Assembly: GCA_041160955.1 (NCBI GenBank)
Contig: JBEAVK010000087.1
Coordinates: 33,310-97,309 of the forward strand
Source of the DNA: M3007 sp041160955
GTDB lineage: Bacteria > Bacteroidota > Bacteroidia > Chitinophagales > Saprospiraceae
DNA length: 64,000 bases
Direction: 5' to 3'
The translations under genes and the position numbers were made by a program. Each line of letters opens with the position of its first letter. Position 1 is the stretch's first letter. This document shows, in pieces, positions 1-7,787 of this stretch. Below the pieces are notes generated by a model that saw nothing but the letters and a program-made list of their open reading frames with translations, did not search any database and had not been told where the DNA came from.

Positions 1-1
1 T

Positions 2-634
2 TCGGCCATCGAAACACCGGTTATTGAGACATTTATTGAGAATAAAGTCCGCAATTTTGATCCCACCGACGAAAAACGATTTGTACTCCAAATCTTAGAG
101 CAAAACGTATATCGCTTTTTGTCCTGCCTCAAAAAACTGAACCTGCGCCGTAACCGGATCGAGCGCGAACTCATGAACAGCAGCCGCAACCGCGAATTAA
201 AGCAGTTGCTCAGTATCGAAAAAAGTTTGGTGTATTTTGTCAATTCCTTGAATGCCAATGAATTACTCAAAATGAAGGTAAAACGCACCGATTTCCTGCA
301 TATCAACGGCGACGAAGACCTTACGGAATTGTTTGAAGACATTATTATCGACAATTCGCAGGCCTTGTCTATGGCCAATGTATATACCAATATCCTCAAC
401 GGCACCATGGATGCCTACTCAAGCATTATTTCCAATAACCTGAATGAAGTCATTCACAGGCTCACCATTATCACCGTTGTACTCATGGTGCCTACCCTTA
501 TTTCCTCCTTTTTTGGGATGAATATTGCCAATGGTATGCCCGACAAACCGTGGGCATTTTGGTTAACTGTAGCGTTTACATTCGCATTAACAGGCGGATT
601 ATATTGGTTTATGCGACAAAGGCGGTTCTTTTAG
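2..634 (+). CDS. CorA-family divalent cation transporter, C-terminal part (5' end outside window)
   Basis: The reading frame is open from the first bases of the window, so the start lies upstream; about 210 C-terminal residues are visible. CorA-like channels take up Mg2+ or related divalent ions through the cytoplasmic membrane. The hallmark GMN motif is present (FFGMNIANG, at about residue 172 of the visible part), between two hydrophobic segments (roughly residues 152-171 and 184-204), followed by a short basic tail (MRQRRFF). The region before it is charged and helical, as expected for the long stalk helix of the cytoplasmic funnel. Family assignment is firm; ion specificity (Mg, Co, Ni, Zn) cannot be read from this part. 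Confidence 0.93.
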   Translation, partial: SAIETPVIETFIENKVRNFDPTDEKRFVLQILEQNVYRFLSCLKKLNLRRNRIERELMNSSRNRELKQLLSIEKSLVYFVNSLNANELLKMKVKRTDFLHINGDEDLTELFEDIIIDNSQALSMANVYTNILNGTMDAYSSIISNNLNEVIHRLTIITVVLMVPTLISSFFGMNIANGMPDKPWAFWLTVAFTFALTGGLYWFMRQRRFF

Positions 635-651
635 TCATAGTCATAAAAATA

Positions 652-2991
652 ATGCAACTTATGCTTATCCTTCGTTCGTTTTCAATGTTTCAAGTAAAAA
701 AAAGCGTTGATTCGCTTTTCAACACAGCGTTTCAATGCCTTCTTGTAGTAGTTGCATTGGCACTATCTGCTCCTATCCTTTCGGCGCAATACCTCTACGG
801 ACAAGTAACGGATATGAAAGATACGCCCCTCCCCGATGCTGTGGTGGTATGGGCAGGCACAAGTATAGGTGCAGCCACCAACCAAGAAGGAGAGTTTGCG
901 CTCCCATTGCCCGCCGATACCAGCATAAAACAGCTCAAATTGGTGGCGATATTTGGGCTTGTACGCGATACTTTTTTTGTGGATGACCTGAGCAGTTATT
1001 GGACATTCCAAGTGGCTGCCCAAGTGACCTTACAAGAAGTGACGATAATGGACGAACGTTCGGGGGCCTTTGTTTCCGTGTTACAACCCATCAAAACAGA
1101 GATGATTAACCGAACCGAACTACGAAAAGCGGCCTGTTGTGATCTGGCAGGTTGTTTTGAGACCCAAAGTACCGTACAACCCACCACTACTAATGTCCTG
1201 ACCAATGCCAAAGAACTGCGTATCCTCGGCTTGAGTGGTGTATATAACCAAATACTGATAGATGGACTGCCTACCATACAAGGGTTAACTTATACCTATG
1301 GCACAGGTACGATTCCGGGCAGCATGCTCGATAATATTTGGGTGGTGAAAGGCGCTAATTCCGTATTGCAAGGCTACGAATCCATGGTAGGCCAAATTAC
1401 CGTATTTCCACGGGAAGGTGGCAGCGCAGAACCATTTACCACTGATATTTTGGTCAATAGCTTTGGCGAAAAGCATTTGAACGCGGCCATGGCAACCAAT
1501 AAAAAAAAATATACTAATTATTTGGCTGTCCATGCTTCTCTACCGGGTGGCCGTTGGGACCGCGATAACGATAATTTCCTTGATTTGCCATTGCTAACGC
1601 GTTATTCCGTTTATAATAAATGGCGATTTAGAAAGGAAAACGAAAAAGGATTCAGCGCATTTGTGGCGGGTAGGATGGTGCAGGAACAGCGGATTGGGGG
1701 GCAAAAAACCTTCAATTACCCACAAGATACGGGTACAATGCGGAATTATGGACAAGTAGTGCGTTTTTTCCAACCCGAAATAAGTACTAAAATTGGTTGG
1801 CGGTGGAATGAGAACCAAAAGATTGCTTTGCTCTCGTCTTTTGTCGCCCAAGACCAACAATCGTGGTTTGGCCTGACCCGTTACCAAGCCAATCAACGCT
1901 ATGCTTACGCCAATTTGCAATACGAATTGTATTGGGGCAAAAAGCACCTACACGAACTCAAAACGGGATTGAGTTATCGCCATTTCAATTTGGACGAAAC
2001 GATTCGGTTTGCCCCAGCGGATACTTTGAAGCGCAATTATGGCGGTAATTACCTCAAAAAAGAGCAAATTCCAGGTCTTTTTGCCGAAAACACCTTTCAT
2101 TTTAAAGATGGCCGTTGGGTATGGATTACTGGCCTGCGCGCCGATCAGCACAATACCTTTGGCTGGCATGTAACACCGCGTACGATGCTGCGTTTTTCAC
2201 CTTCTACCAATCTCGATATTCGGGGTAGTATTGGCTCGGGGTGGCGTACGGTAAATTTGTTTTCCGAAAACATTGGGCTACTCACAGGCAACCGCGATTT
2301 AGTATTTATGGAAACACTACAACCCGAAAAATCTTGGAATATGGGCGTAAATGCCACCCAAAGGTTCAAATTTCAGCAATTCAACTTTACGGTTACGGGC
2401 GATCTCTACCATACACGGTTCCAAAATCAGTTTTTCCCCGATTACGATACAGCACCGGAACAAGCTATTTTGGCCAATTTTATGGGAAAATCCATCAGTA
2501 ATGGGTTTCAAATGGAATTCAGTGCTGCTTGGAAACGCCTTGTAGAATTGCGGGCAGCCTATAATTTTTTGGATGTTTACCGCGTAGAAAACGGCAAAAA
2601 AATGCTACTTCCTTTTAATCCCCGTCATAAAGTACTTGGTGTAGCAACCGTTCGGACACCCAACGAACGCTGGCAATTTGATACCAATATCCACTGGTAC
2701 GCAAAACAACGACTACCCGATACCCGACTGAATCCCGAAGCCCTCCGCAGACCCGATTACTCGCAGCCCTATACGATGGCAAGTGTACAAGCGCGTCTGA
2801 ATTTGAAGCGTTTTGCCTTTTTTGCAGGCTGCGAAAATCTTTTAGATTTTAGACAAAAACGCCCTATTTTAGGTTGGGAACAACCCTTTTCAGTGGGTTT
2901 TGATCCAGCATTTGCTTGGGGGCCTACCCGTGGAAGAGAATTTTATATAGGTTGTAACTATCGGATGGAAAAGGATAAAAAACAACCGTAA
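652..2991 (+). CDS. TonB-dependent outer-membrane receptor with carboxypeptidase-like domain and Cys-Cys plug motif
   Basis: The product imports a substrate across the outer membrane, energised by TonB. A hydrophobic signal segment (LLVVVALALSAPILSA) is followed by a carboxypeptidase-regulatory-like beta-sandwich (about residues 47-130, GQVTDMKDTPLPDAVV), a plug domain and a beta-barrel running to the end. The plug contains RKAACCDLAGCFET (around residues 158-171), a Cys-rich version of the plug start that I associate with receptors found near metal-handling genes in Bacteroidota; this link is from memory. The frame is open further upstream over the CorA end, but ATG 652 comes after the CorA stop; ATG 661 or 685 are equally possible and 685 gives the best signal peptide. 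Length from 652 is 779 residues, typical. Substrate unknown; a metal or metallophore is a guess. Confidence 0.9.
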   Translation: MQLMLILRSFSMFQVKKSVDSLFNTAFQCLLVVVALALSAPILSAQYLYGQVTDMKDTPLPDAVVVWAGTSIGAATNQEGEFALPLPADTSIKQLKLVAIFGLVRDTFFVDDLSSYWTFQVAAQVTLQEVTIMDERSGAFVSVLQPIKTEMINRTELRKAACCDLAGCFETQSTVQPTTTNVLTNAKELRILGLSGVYNQILIDGLPTIQGLTYTYGTGTIPGSMLDNIWVVKGANSVLQGYESMVGQITVFPREGGSAEPFTTDILVNSFGEKHLNAAMATNKKKYTNYLAVHASLPGGRWDRDNDNFLDLPLLTRYSVYNKWRFRKENEKGFSAFVAGRMVQEQRIGGQKTFNYPQDTGTMRNYGQVVRFFQPEISTKIGWRWNENQKIALLSSFVAQDQQSWFGLTRYQANQRYAYANLQYELYWGKKHLHELKTGLSYRHFNLDETIRFAPADTLKRNYGGNYLKKEQIPGLFAENTFHFKDGRWVWITGLRADQHNTFGWHVTPRTMLRFSPSTNLDIRGSIGSGWRTVNLFSENIGLLTGNRDLVFMETLQPEKSWNMGVNATQRFKFQQFNFTVTGDLYHTRFQNQFFPDYDTAPEQAILANFMGKSISNGFQMEFSAAWKRLVELRAAYNFLDVYRVENGKKMLLPFNPRHKVLGVATVRTPNERWQFDTNIHWYAKQRLPDTRLNPEALRRPDYSQPYTMASVQARLNLKRFAFFAGCENLLDFRQKRPILGWEQPFSVGFDPAFAWGPTRGREFYIGCNYRMEKDKKQP

Positions 2992-3000
2992 TCAACCTTA

Positions 3001-3156
3001 GGAATGAGAATTAAATAAAGGCACAAATTTGACGGCCTTATTTTGCCCCTCTTTTCGTTATTCATCGGTTGTTTAGCGCCACTAAACGCCCTCTTCATGC
3101 CTTAATAGTGACAAAATCGTCTCCCCAAATCTGTACCTTTATTTAATTCTCATTCC
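3001..3156. mobile_element. MITE-like element: 156 bp with near-perfect terminal inverted repeats
   Basis: Bases 3001-3021 and 3136-3156 are perfect reverse complements (21 bp); the match extends to 31 bp with two mismatches (3001-3031 against 3126-3156). The flanks are TTA on both sides, consistent with a 3-bp target duplication. The interior has no ORF of note and contains a small hairpin (GTTTAG/CTAAAC, 3070-3086). This fits a non-autonomous transposable element lying between the receptor gene and anmK; no matching transposase is in the window, so the family is unknown. An alternative is a large regulatory cruciform. Confidence 0.55.
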
Positions 3157-3166
3157 TTATTTACCC

Positions 3167-4366
3167 ATGCTCAGCGATATTCACCACCTGTATCAAATAG
3201 CCCAAAAGCCTACCCGTCAAATCATCGGCCTCATGTCGGGTACTTCACTCGATGGCCTTGATGTGGCTTGGTGCGAAGTAAATGGCTGCGGTAAACAGGC
3301 GCAAATTACCCTAAAAGCATTTCACACAGCCCCTTACGACGAGGCGTTTAAGGCTGAAATAAGGCGTGTGTTTGCCAAAAAAGAGATTGATTTCCAGCAC
3401 CTTACCCTCCTAAATGCCATTATTGCAGAGCGGCACGCCACCATTATTAATGATTGTTTGCGGACATGGAATTGTAATGCGGAGGATATTGACCTCATTG
3501 CCAGTCATGGCCAAACGGTATTCCACGCGCCTCGGGTATTGCACGGTATGAGCAACTATCCCAATGCCACTTTGCAAATTGGCGATGGCGACCATATTGC
3601 GCGCCGAACTGGTATTATTACCATCAGCGATTTTAGGCAAAAGCACGTAGCCGCCGGTGGCGAAGGTGCGCCATTAGCCTTGTATGGCGATTATTTTTTG
3701 TTTGCTAATGCTGCGGAAAATCGAATTTTACTCAATATCGGCGGTATTGCCAATTTTACCTGGTTACCTGCCAACGACGATACCGACGCTGTTTTTGCCA
3801 CCGATACAGGCCCCGGCAATACATTGATGGATACTTATGCACAACGTCATTTTGGTGTGCCATTTGATAAAGATGCACAATTGGCATTGGCGGGCATACC
3901 CGATCGCGGTTTGGTGGATGCGCTCAAATCCGATCCTTTTTTTGAAGCAGGTTTCCCCAAAACCATCGGCCCGGAATTATTTAGCCCTATCTGGGTAGAT
4001 GCCGCACTGGCACAATTACCCAAAGGAACACCAGCGCATAATCCGTACAATATTATGGCTTCATTGGCAACATTGACCGCAGAGACGGTGGCGGAGGCTA
4101 TCCTGCGAGCAACTGGCGGGCTAGTAGGCGCGATATATGTTAGCGGTGGTGGGGCACATAACCCTTTTGTTATCAATTACTTAAAAGAATTATTGCCCAA
4201 ATGGGTTATAAAAGATATGGCAGAAATTGGTATTCCGGGCGATGCCAAAGAAGCCGTACTTTTTGCGATGCTGGCCAATGAATGTGTGGCAGGTACGATG
4301 CAAGCAGGGATGGTATTGGGCGGCATTCCGTTAGTGTCGATGGGAAAAATATCGTTACCAAATTAA
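3167..4366 (+). CDS. anmK: Anhydro-N-acetylmuramic acid kinase
   Basis: AnmK phosphorylates and opens 1,6-anhydro-MurNAc released from peptidoglycan, giving MurNAc-6-phosphate in the cytoplasmic murein recycling pathway. The diagnostic N-terminal motif GLMSGTSLDG is at residues 22-31. It is followed by further family motifs: ASHGQTVFH, NIGGIANFTWLP, DTGPGNTLMD (phosphate-binding/catalytic), VSGGGAHNP and GIPGDAKEAV near the C-terminus. The length of 399 residues is normal to slightly long. The ATG at 3167 follows directly after the MITE-like element, so its promoter may lie within the right end of that repeat. The next gene starts 10 bp after its stop, so co-transcription with the Crp-like regulator is likely. 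Confidence 0.95.
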   Translation: MLSDIHHLYQIAQKPTRQIIGLMSGTSLDGLDVAWCEVNGCGKQAQITLKAFHTAPYDEAFKAEIRRVFAKKEIDFQHLTLLNAIIAERHATIINDCLRTWNCNAEDIDLIASHGQTVFHAPRVLHGMSNYPNATLQIGDGDHIARRTGIITISDFRQKHVAAGGEGAPLALYGDYFLFANAAENRILLNIGGIANFTWLPANDDTDAVFATDTGPGNTLMDTYAQRHFGVPFDKDAQLALAGIPDRGLVDALKSDPFFEAGFPKTIGPELFSPIWVDAALAQLPKGTPAHNPYNIMASLATLTAETVAEAILRATGGLVGAIYVSGGGAHNPFVINYLKELLPKWVIKDMAEIGIPGDAKEAVLFAMLANECVAGTMQAGMVLGGIPLVSMGKISLPN

Positions 4367-4376
4367 GTGCAAGAGG

Positions 4377-4964
4377 ATGAAACAAGTCTATGATTATTCT
4401 ATTGGCATATCCGATTTTTTAGCACAACAACCCGGTATTGCACCAGAAGAAGCGTTAGCATTTGCGCTTTTATGGCAGAAAACAAAAGTACTCAGTCGTG
4501 GCGATTTCCTTTGCGCACCGGGAAAAATAGAACAGCATGTTTGGTTCATCAACGAAGGAGTATTACGACTTTATTACCCAACGGAGACGGAGGAAATTTG
4601 TGTAGGATTTGCCTATACCAATAATATCGTATGCTCATTTCCGTCGTATATTCGCCAGCAACCCTCTGCATTTTCGATACAAGCCCTCTCGAAATGTCAT
4701 GTTTGTGGTATTTCAAGAACAGATTTGCGGATGTCTATTGAAAAATGGCCCGGTATTTCGCGTTTTTGGACAAATGCAGTGGAAATAGCCTTGGCTAATA
4801 TTATCGAGCGTGAAATAGAAATACATACCACCACTCCGATCGAACGCTACGAAAATTTACTGATGCGTGCGCCCCATATCTTCCAATTGGTGCCGCTTCG
4901 TTATATCGCTACTTATTTGCGGATACAACCAGAGACCCTGAGCCGCATTAGAAATAAATCTTGA
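4377..4964 (+). CDS. Crp/Fnr-family transcriptional regulator
   Basis: A 195-residue regulator with an N-terminal cyclic-nucleotide-binding-type beta-roll (about residues 30-115; LSRGDFLCAPGKIEQHVWFI is the typical first strands) and a short C-terminal helix-turn-helix (LRYIATYLRIQPETLSRIR). The beta-roll lacks the strict PFGE/RS phosphate-binding signature of cAMP-binding Crp, and there is no N-terminal Fe-S cysteine cluster, so the signal is unknown. ATG 4377 is preceded directly by AGAGG. The stop codon is embedded in an FNR-type palindrome (4961-4974) upstream of the next gene, a likely target. Crp-like regulators of this short type often control a neighbouring gene in Bacteroidota. Confidence 0.88.
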   Translation: MKQVYDYSIGISDFLAQQPGIAPEEALAFALLWQKTKVLSRGDFLCAPGKIEQHVWFINEGVLRLYYPTETEEICVGFAYTNNIVCSFPSYIRQQPSAFSIQALSKCHVCGISRTDLRMSIEKWPGISRFWTNAVEIALANIIEREIEIHTTTPIERYENLLMRAPHIFQLVPLRYIATYLRIQPETLSRIRNKS

Positions 4965-5004
4965 TCGCGGTCAAGTTTTACGTGTTTTTCACTCCCGACT
5001 TTTG
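4961..5004 (+). promoter_or_regulatory. Predicted Crp/Fnr-type operator plus -7 box for the DUF4345 gene
   Basis: TTGATCGCGGTCAA (4961-4974) is one base away from the FNR/Crp-type TTGAT-N4-ATCAA palindrome and overlaps the stop codon of the Crp-like regulator. GACTTTTG at 4997-5004 matches the Bacteroidota -7 box TAnnTTTG except for its first base. If transcription starts near 5010, the operator is centred at about -43, the position used by class II activators. The site therefore probably controls the downstream membrane protein. Confidence 0.5.
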
Positions 5005-5033
5005 CAGTATTATTTAACAAAAGTCACATTTTT

Positions 5034-5441
5034 ATGAAAAACACACCACTTATTATCCGTATTTTTCTTATTCTATTGGCATTAGCCACCTTAAACATTG
5101 CTGTGCAGGCCATACTGGATCCGCAAACTATTTTTGACAATGTACAAGTTCAATTGGGTAATCTAACTGCCCGCAATTCTGTACGTGCGTTATATGGAGG
5201 CGTAAATCTTGCATTTGGGTTATTTTGGCTTTACGCTGCTTTTCGCCAACAAAGTATGGGGCTTACTTTGGCATTGCTTTATACCGGAGGTTTTGCGGTC
5301 GGCAGGTTAATGAGTATTATTTTAGACGGTATGCCAAGTGCCTTTGCAATGCAATGGATGGCAACTGAAACGGTGTTTGCCGTTTTGGCGGCTTGGTTAT
5401 TGAGTAGAATTACTGTAAGGAACGATAAAAGAATAAGTTAA
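5034..5441 (+). CDS. DUF4345 family small membrane protein
   Basis: A 135-residue protein with four hydrophobic segments (about residues 7-27, 46-66, 74-95 and 106-127). It carries the family-like pattern ARNSVRALYGGVNLAFGLFW followed by GFAVGRLMSIILDGMPS. DUF4345 proteins are integral cytoplasmic-membrane proteins with no known activity. The gene follows the Crp-like regulator on the same strand, 69 bp downstream of its stop and behind the palindromic operator described separately, so regulation by that protein is likely. Its last codons form the left arm of a 17-bp inverted repeat (5418-5470) that continues into the convergent intergenic region. Confidence 0.82.
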   Translation: MKNTPLIIRIFLILLALATLNIAVQAILDPQTIFDNVQVQLGNLTARNSVRALYGGVNLAFGLFWLYAAFRQQSMGLTLALLYTGGFAVGRLMSIILDGMPSAFAMQWMATETVFAVLAAWLLSRITVRNDKRIS

Positions 5442-5470
5442 CACTTTTGGCTGATTCTTTTATCGTTCCT
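5418..5470. repeat. 17-bp perfect inverted repeat between convergent genes
   Basis: Bases 5418-5434 and 5454-5470 are exact reverse complements with a 19-base loop. The left arm lies inside the last codons of the DUF4345 gene. No U-run follows on either strand, so a standard intrinsic terminator is not supported, although the position between two convergent genes fits a bidirectional stop or RNA-stabilising hairpin. Each arm contains AGGAACGATAAA, which recurs near the NtrC-like pair at 60-61.6 kb. Confidence 0.75.
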
Positions 5471-5481
5471 AAAATAGAGTT

Positions 5482-5952
5482 TTATGCCATTTTACCAAAT
5501 TTTTCTTCGAGCCACTGCCAGCGAAAAGCAAAAATACCATTCAATTGTTTACGGATAAAAAGCCAATTGGCAAAATCACCGAGTATGCCCAGCGGGACGC
5601 GATAATGTACCAAATCCGTCATTTCTACGCCACCAGGAACGGCCTTGAAATGGTGTTGGTGGTGCCATAATTGGTACGGCCCCATACGTTGCTCATCCAC
5701 AAAAAACTTTTTATCGGCTACATGCGTAATTTCGGTCATCCAGAACAGCGGAATACCTAAAACTGGGCGTACCGTATAAGTAATGACTTGTCCGGGGTAT
5801 ATTTTGGTGCGAAAATCGGGATCGGAAGTGACCTTGAATTGCATATATGCTGGCGTTATTTCCAATAGATTATCGGGATTAGAAAAAAAATCCCACGCTG
5901 CATCAACGGAAATAGGTAGGCGTTGTACCCTTTTAAATGAGTGTAATGACAT
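5482..5952 (-). CDS. SRPBCC (START-like ligand-binding) family protein
   Basis: A soluble protein of about 156 residues with the SRPBCC/START-like pattern: an N-terminal strand (SFKRVQRLPISVDAAWDFFS), then NPDNLLEITPAYMQF, and a C-terminal long helix (FRWQWLEEKF). Such proteins form a deep hydrophobic cavity that binds lipids or aromatic ligands. Related proteins are sometimes annotated as cell-division inhibitors or polyketide-cyclase-like, without proof. The start used is ATG at 5952; an in-frame GTG at 5994 would add 14 residues. Transcription is convergent with the DUF4345 gene. The ligand is unknown. Confidence 0.8.
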   Translation of the reverse strand: MSLHSFKRVQRLPISVDAAWDFFSNPDNLLEITPAYMQFKVTSDPDFRTKIYPGQVITYTVRPVLGIPLFWMTEITHVADKKFFVDEQRMGPYQLWHHQHHFKAVPGGVEMTDLVHYRVPLGILGDFANWLFIRKQLNGIFAFRWQWLEEKFGKMA

Positions 5953-6045
5953 GGAGTCGTCTGTATTGTTGTGATAATTGAGCAAGTGAAACACTATTTC
6001 GGGGCACTTGTTGCAAATAAACGTCCAGTCAGTACCATCTAAAGA

Positions 6046-6720
6046 CTAGCGAAGCGCCTCACTCACTTTCAAATCTACGTCTATTTGTACCATTTTTTCT
6101 AATTCCCCAAATTCGCTTTGTTCATAAGTACGGTTTATACAACCGTTTTGCAATACACTAATTCGTTGGCAGATACGGGTGAGTGTAGGTAGTATATGCG
6201 AAGAGATCAATACCGTTCTGGTAGATGTATAATTTTGTTTGAGTACGGACATAATGATCTCGTTACTTTCAAAGTCAACGCCATTAAACGGTTCATCCAG
6301 GATAAGTAATGGTCTGTTTTCTTGTAATAAAACGCCGATCAGCCCTAGTTTTTTCTTCATACCGGTGGAATACTCCTCCGCGTAATGGGGGAGCGGAAGA
6401 TCAAATAACGAGTTCCACCGTTCTATTTGGTCGGGTTGGTCGTTGATAAATCGTAGGTATTCCATCCCTGTCATGTAGGGATAGAAATATGGCTCTGCTT
6501 CGAGGAACGATACCTGTTCGCGCCGCAAAGGGAGGTCTTGGTGCGTTATAGTACCGGCATTGGGCTTCATTTGGCCCGACAGTAAACGGAACAAGGTTGT
6601 TTTGCCCGCACCATTTACCCCCAAAATGCCATGTTTCTCACCGGGTACTAACTGAAGAGAGAGGCCATTGAGTATTTTTTCTGCGGAGCGATAGCCAAAG
6701 TCGAGATTAGTGAAGTCCAT
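6046..6720 (-). CDS. ABC transporter ATP-binding protein
   Basis: A 224-residue nucleotide-binding subunit. The Walker A motif GVNGAGKT is at residues 34-41, the signature is variant (STGMKKKL, about 118-125, in place of LSGGQ) and Walker B is LLILDEPF (about 138-145), followed by a conserved switch His (SSHIL). The STGMKKKL signature is typical of exporter-type ATPases working with ABC-2 permeases. No permease gene is adjacent, so the partner is elsewhere. A TACCTTTG -7 box lies on the minus strand at 6725-6732, only four bases before the ATG, so the mRNA may be leaderless. Confidence 0.92.
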   Translation of the reverse strand: MDFTNLDFGYRSAEKILNGLSLQLVPGEKHGILGVNGAGKTTLFRLLSGQMKPNAGTITHQDLPLRREQVSFLEAEPYFYPYMTGMEYLRFINDQPDQIERWNSLFDLPLPHYAEEYSTGMKKKLGLIGVLLQENRPLLILDEPFNGVDFESNEIIMSVLKQNYTSTRTVLISSHILPTLTRICQRISVLQNGCINRTYEQSEFGELEKMVQIDVDLKVSEALR

Positions 6721-6949
6721 AGGGCAAAGGTAGTTTGTATTTGTGGGTCATTTGAAAGTATTATGGCGTAAAATCACTAGTAAGGAAAAAAAATATTAAA
6801 TTTTGAGTAATATAAAAAAGTCAAAAAGCGTGTATTTGCGCTAATGCCTATTTGGCAAATATTATTCTGTTTAAACGGTATTTTTGACCTAATTTTAAGA
6901 TTATAATTTCGTTCATTTGTTAAATTAATGTAAATAATTTGTATTTGCC

Positions 6950-6981
6950 CTTGCGGGGTATTGAAATTTGACTTACCTTTG
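6950..6981 (+). promoter_or_regulatory. Predicted strong Bacteroidota promoter
   Basis: A perfect -7 box TACCTTTG (6974-6981) is preceded, 20 bases upstream, by CTTG (6950-6953) as a -33 element. The predicted transcription start is near 6987. No ORF follows, which points to a non-coding transcript. Confidence 0.6.
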
Positions 6982-6986
6982 TGGCA

Positions 6987-7230
6987 TATTTAATTCGGAA
7001 GAACAACAAAATAGTACTTTAGTCAACAGTAGAACACTCTAATAGTTTTAGATTTAGAATATTATTCTGTTTGGTTGCTTATTGTAGAAAAGGTTCGTTG
7101 TTTTTAAGGTTAAATTAGACGCTGGAAAATATCTCAGCCTCTACCAAAAACAAAAATAGATACCAAATTGAGGTCTTATCATTAAAAAGTCCACCACCTT
7201 TTTAATAAGAAAATAAGACCTAATTTTTTT
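6987..7230 (+). ncRNA. Candidate non-coding RNA of about 244 nt
   Basis: The stretch is bounded by a consensus promoter (6950-6981) and a strong intrinsic terminator (7171-7230). It contains no ATG at all between about 6936 and 7242, so it is very unlikely to encode a protein from ATG. The terminator is a two-tier hairpin: an outer 9-bp stem (7171-7179 with 7213-7221), an inner 9-bp stem (7181-7189 with 7198-7206) around the loop TCCACCAC, then seven T. I could not match it to RNase P RNA, tmRNA, SRP RNA or a riboswitch by eye. A 6S-like or lineage-specific sRNA remains possible. Confidence 0.45.
7171..7230 (+). terminator. Two-tier intrinsic terminator
   Basis: Outer stem AGGTCTTAT/ATAAGACCT, inner stem ATTAAAAAG/CTTTTTAAT, 8-base loop, followed by seven T (7224-7230). 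Confidence 0.75.
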
Positions 7231-7253
7231 AGTGATTAGATTCCGATGAGAAG

Positions 7254-7295
7254 GCCCCTTTTACAGGGAGCAATCGTGTGAGAGGGGCATTTTTT
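7254..7295 (+). terminator. Intrinsic terminator with G-U pairs indicating plus-strand RNA
   Basis: A 12-bp stem (7254-7265 with 7277-7288) has two positions that pair only as G-U in the plus-strand RNA and would be A-C mismatches on the other strand. A run of T follows (7290-7295). This suggests that it acts on plus-strand transcription. Confidence 0.65.
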
Positions 7296-7350
7296 CATTC
7301 GGTGAAAGATACAAACACCCGTAGTAGTTTGAGCAATACGTAAAATTAAG

Positions 7351-7384
7351 ACCGGGCGGCAAAAGAGCGGCCCGGTTTTTTTTG
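7351..7384 (+). terminator. GC-rich intrinsic terminator
   Basis: ACCGGGC (7351-7357) pairs with GCCCGGT (7370-7376), followed by an uninterrupted run of T to 7384. It is the third plus-strand terminator in 200 bp. Confidence 0.75.
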
Positions 7385-7504
7385 TTTTTTTTTGAATTTT
7401 TACTATATTTAGGTCAGTGCATAAGACCATCTGCGCGCTGAGATCTAGTTCCTGTTTTTATACTTAATATTCCTGTTTTATCCCTTTTTTTATCAGAAAC
7501 GTCC

Positions 7505-7537
7505 GAAAAAACAAAACGAGACACCCAAACGGGTGTC
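7505..7537 (-). terminator. Minus-strand intrinsic terminator
   Basis: GACACCC/GGGTGTC hairpin (7520-7526 with 7531-7537, loop AAAC). On the minus strand it is followed by TCGTTTTGTTTTTTC. The transcript it would end has no recognised gene. Confidence 0.5.
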
Positions 7538-7671
7538 CCAAAATTTTCTAATGTGCTGATCGTCAATGTTTTTTTACGATAATTTGTAAAAAAAAAGCGG
7601 AACACAGGAAACAAATACTTCGATGAATATAGGTAAGGCGATACAGTAACTTTCCAGCCGCCCCAAAAAAA

Positions 7672-7787
7672 AATCCCGTAGGGAATATATGTTTATAGAC
7701 TGAATAGGGTAAATTGCCCAAATCCCGTAGGAATTTTAAGTAAAAACGCGCAAAATAACATACATTTCCTATGGGAATTTTGGGGGC
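7672..7787. repeat. Three REP-like palindromic repeats
   Basis: AATCCCGTAGGGAAT (about 7672-7686), AATCCCGTAGGAATT (about 7721-7735) and TTTCCTATGGGAATT (about 7765-7779) are variants of one palindrome. The outer two are inverted relative to each other and share flanking ATATG/GTATG and CCCC-A-rich sequences. They resemble the dispersed TCCC-TA-GGGA palindromes I know from intergenic regions of Bacteroidota genomes. Confidence 0.5.

Noticed and set aside
7236..7614. Two short minus-strand ORFs
   Set aside because: They run through plus-strand terminators and AT-rich DNA and show no conserved features.
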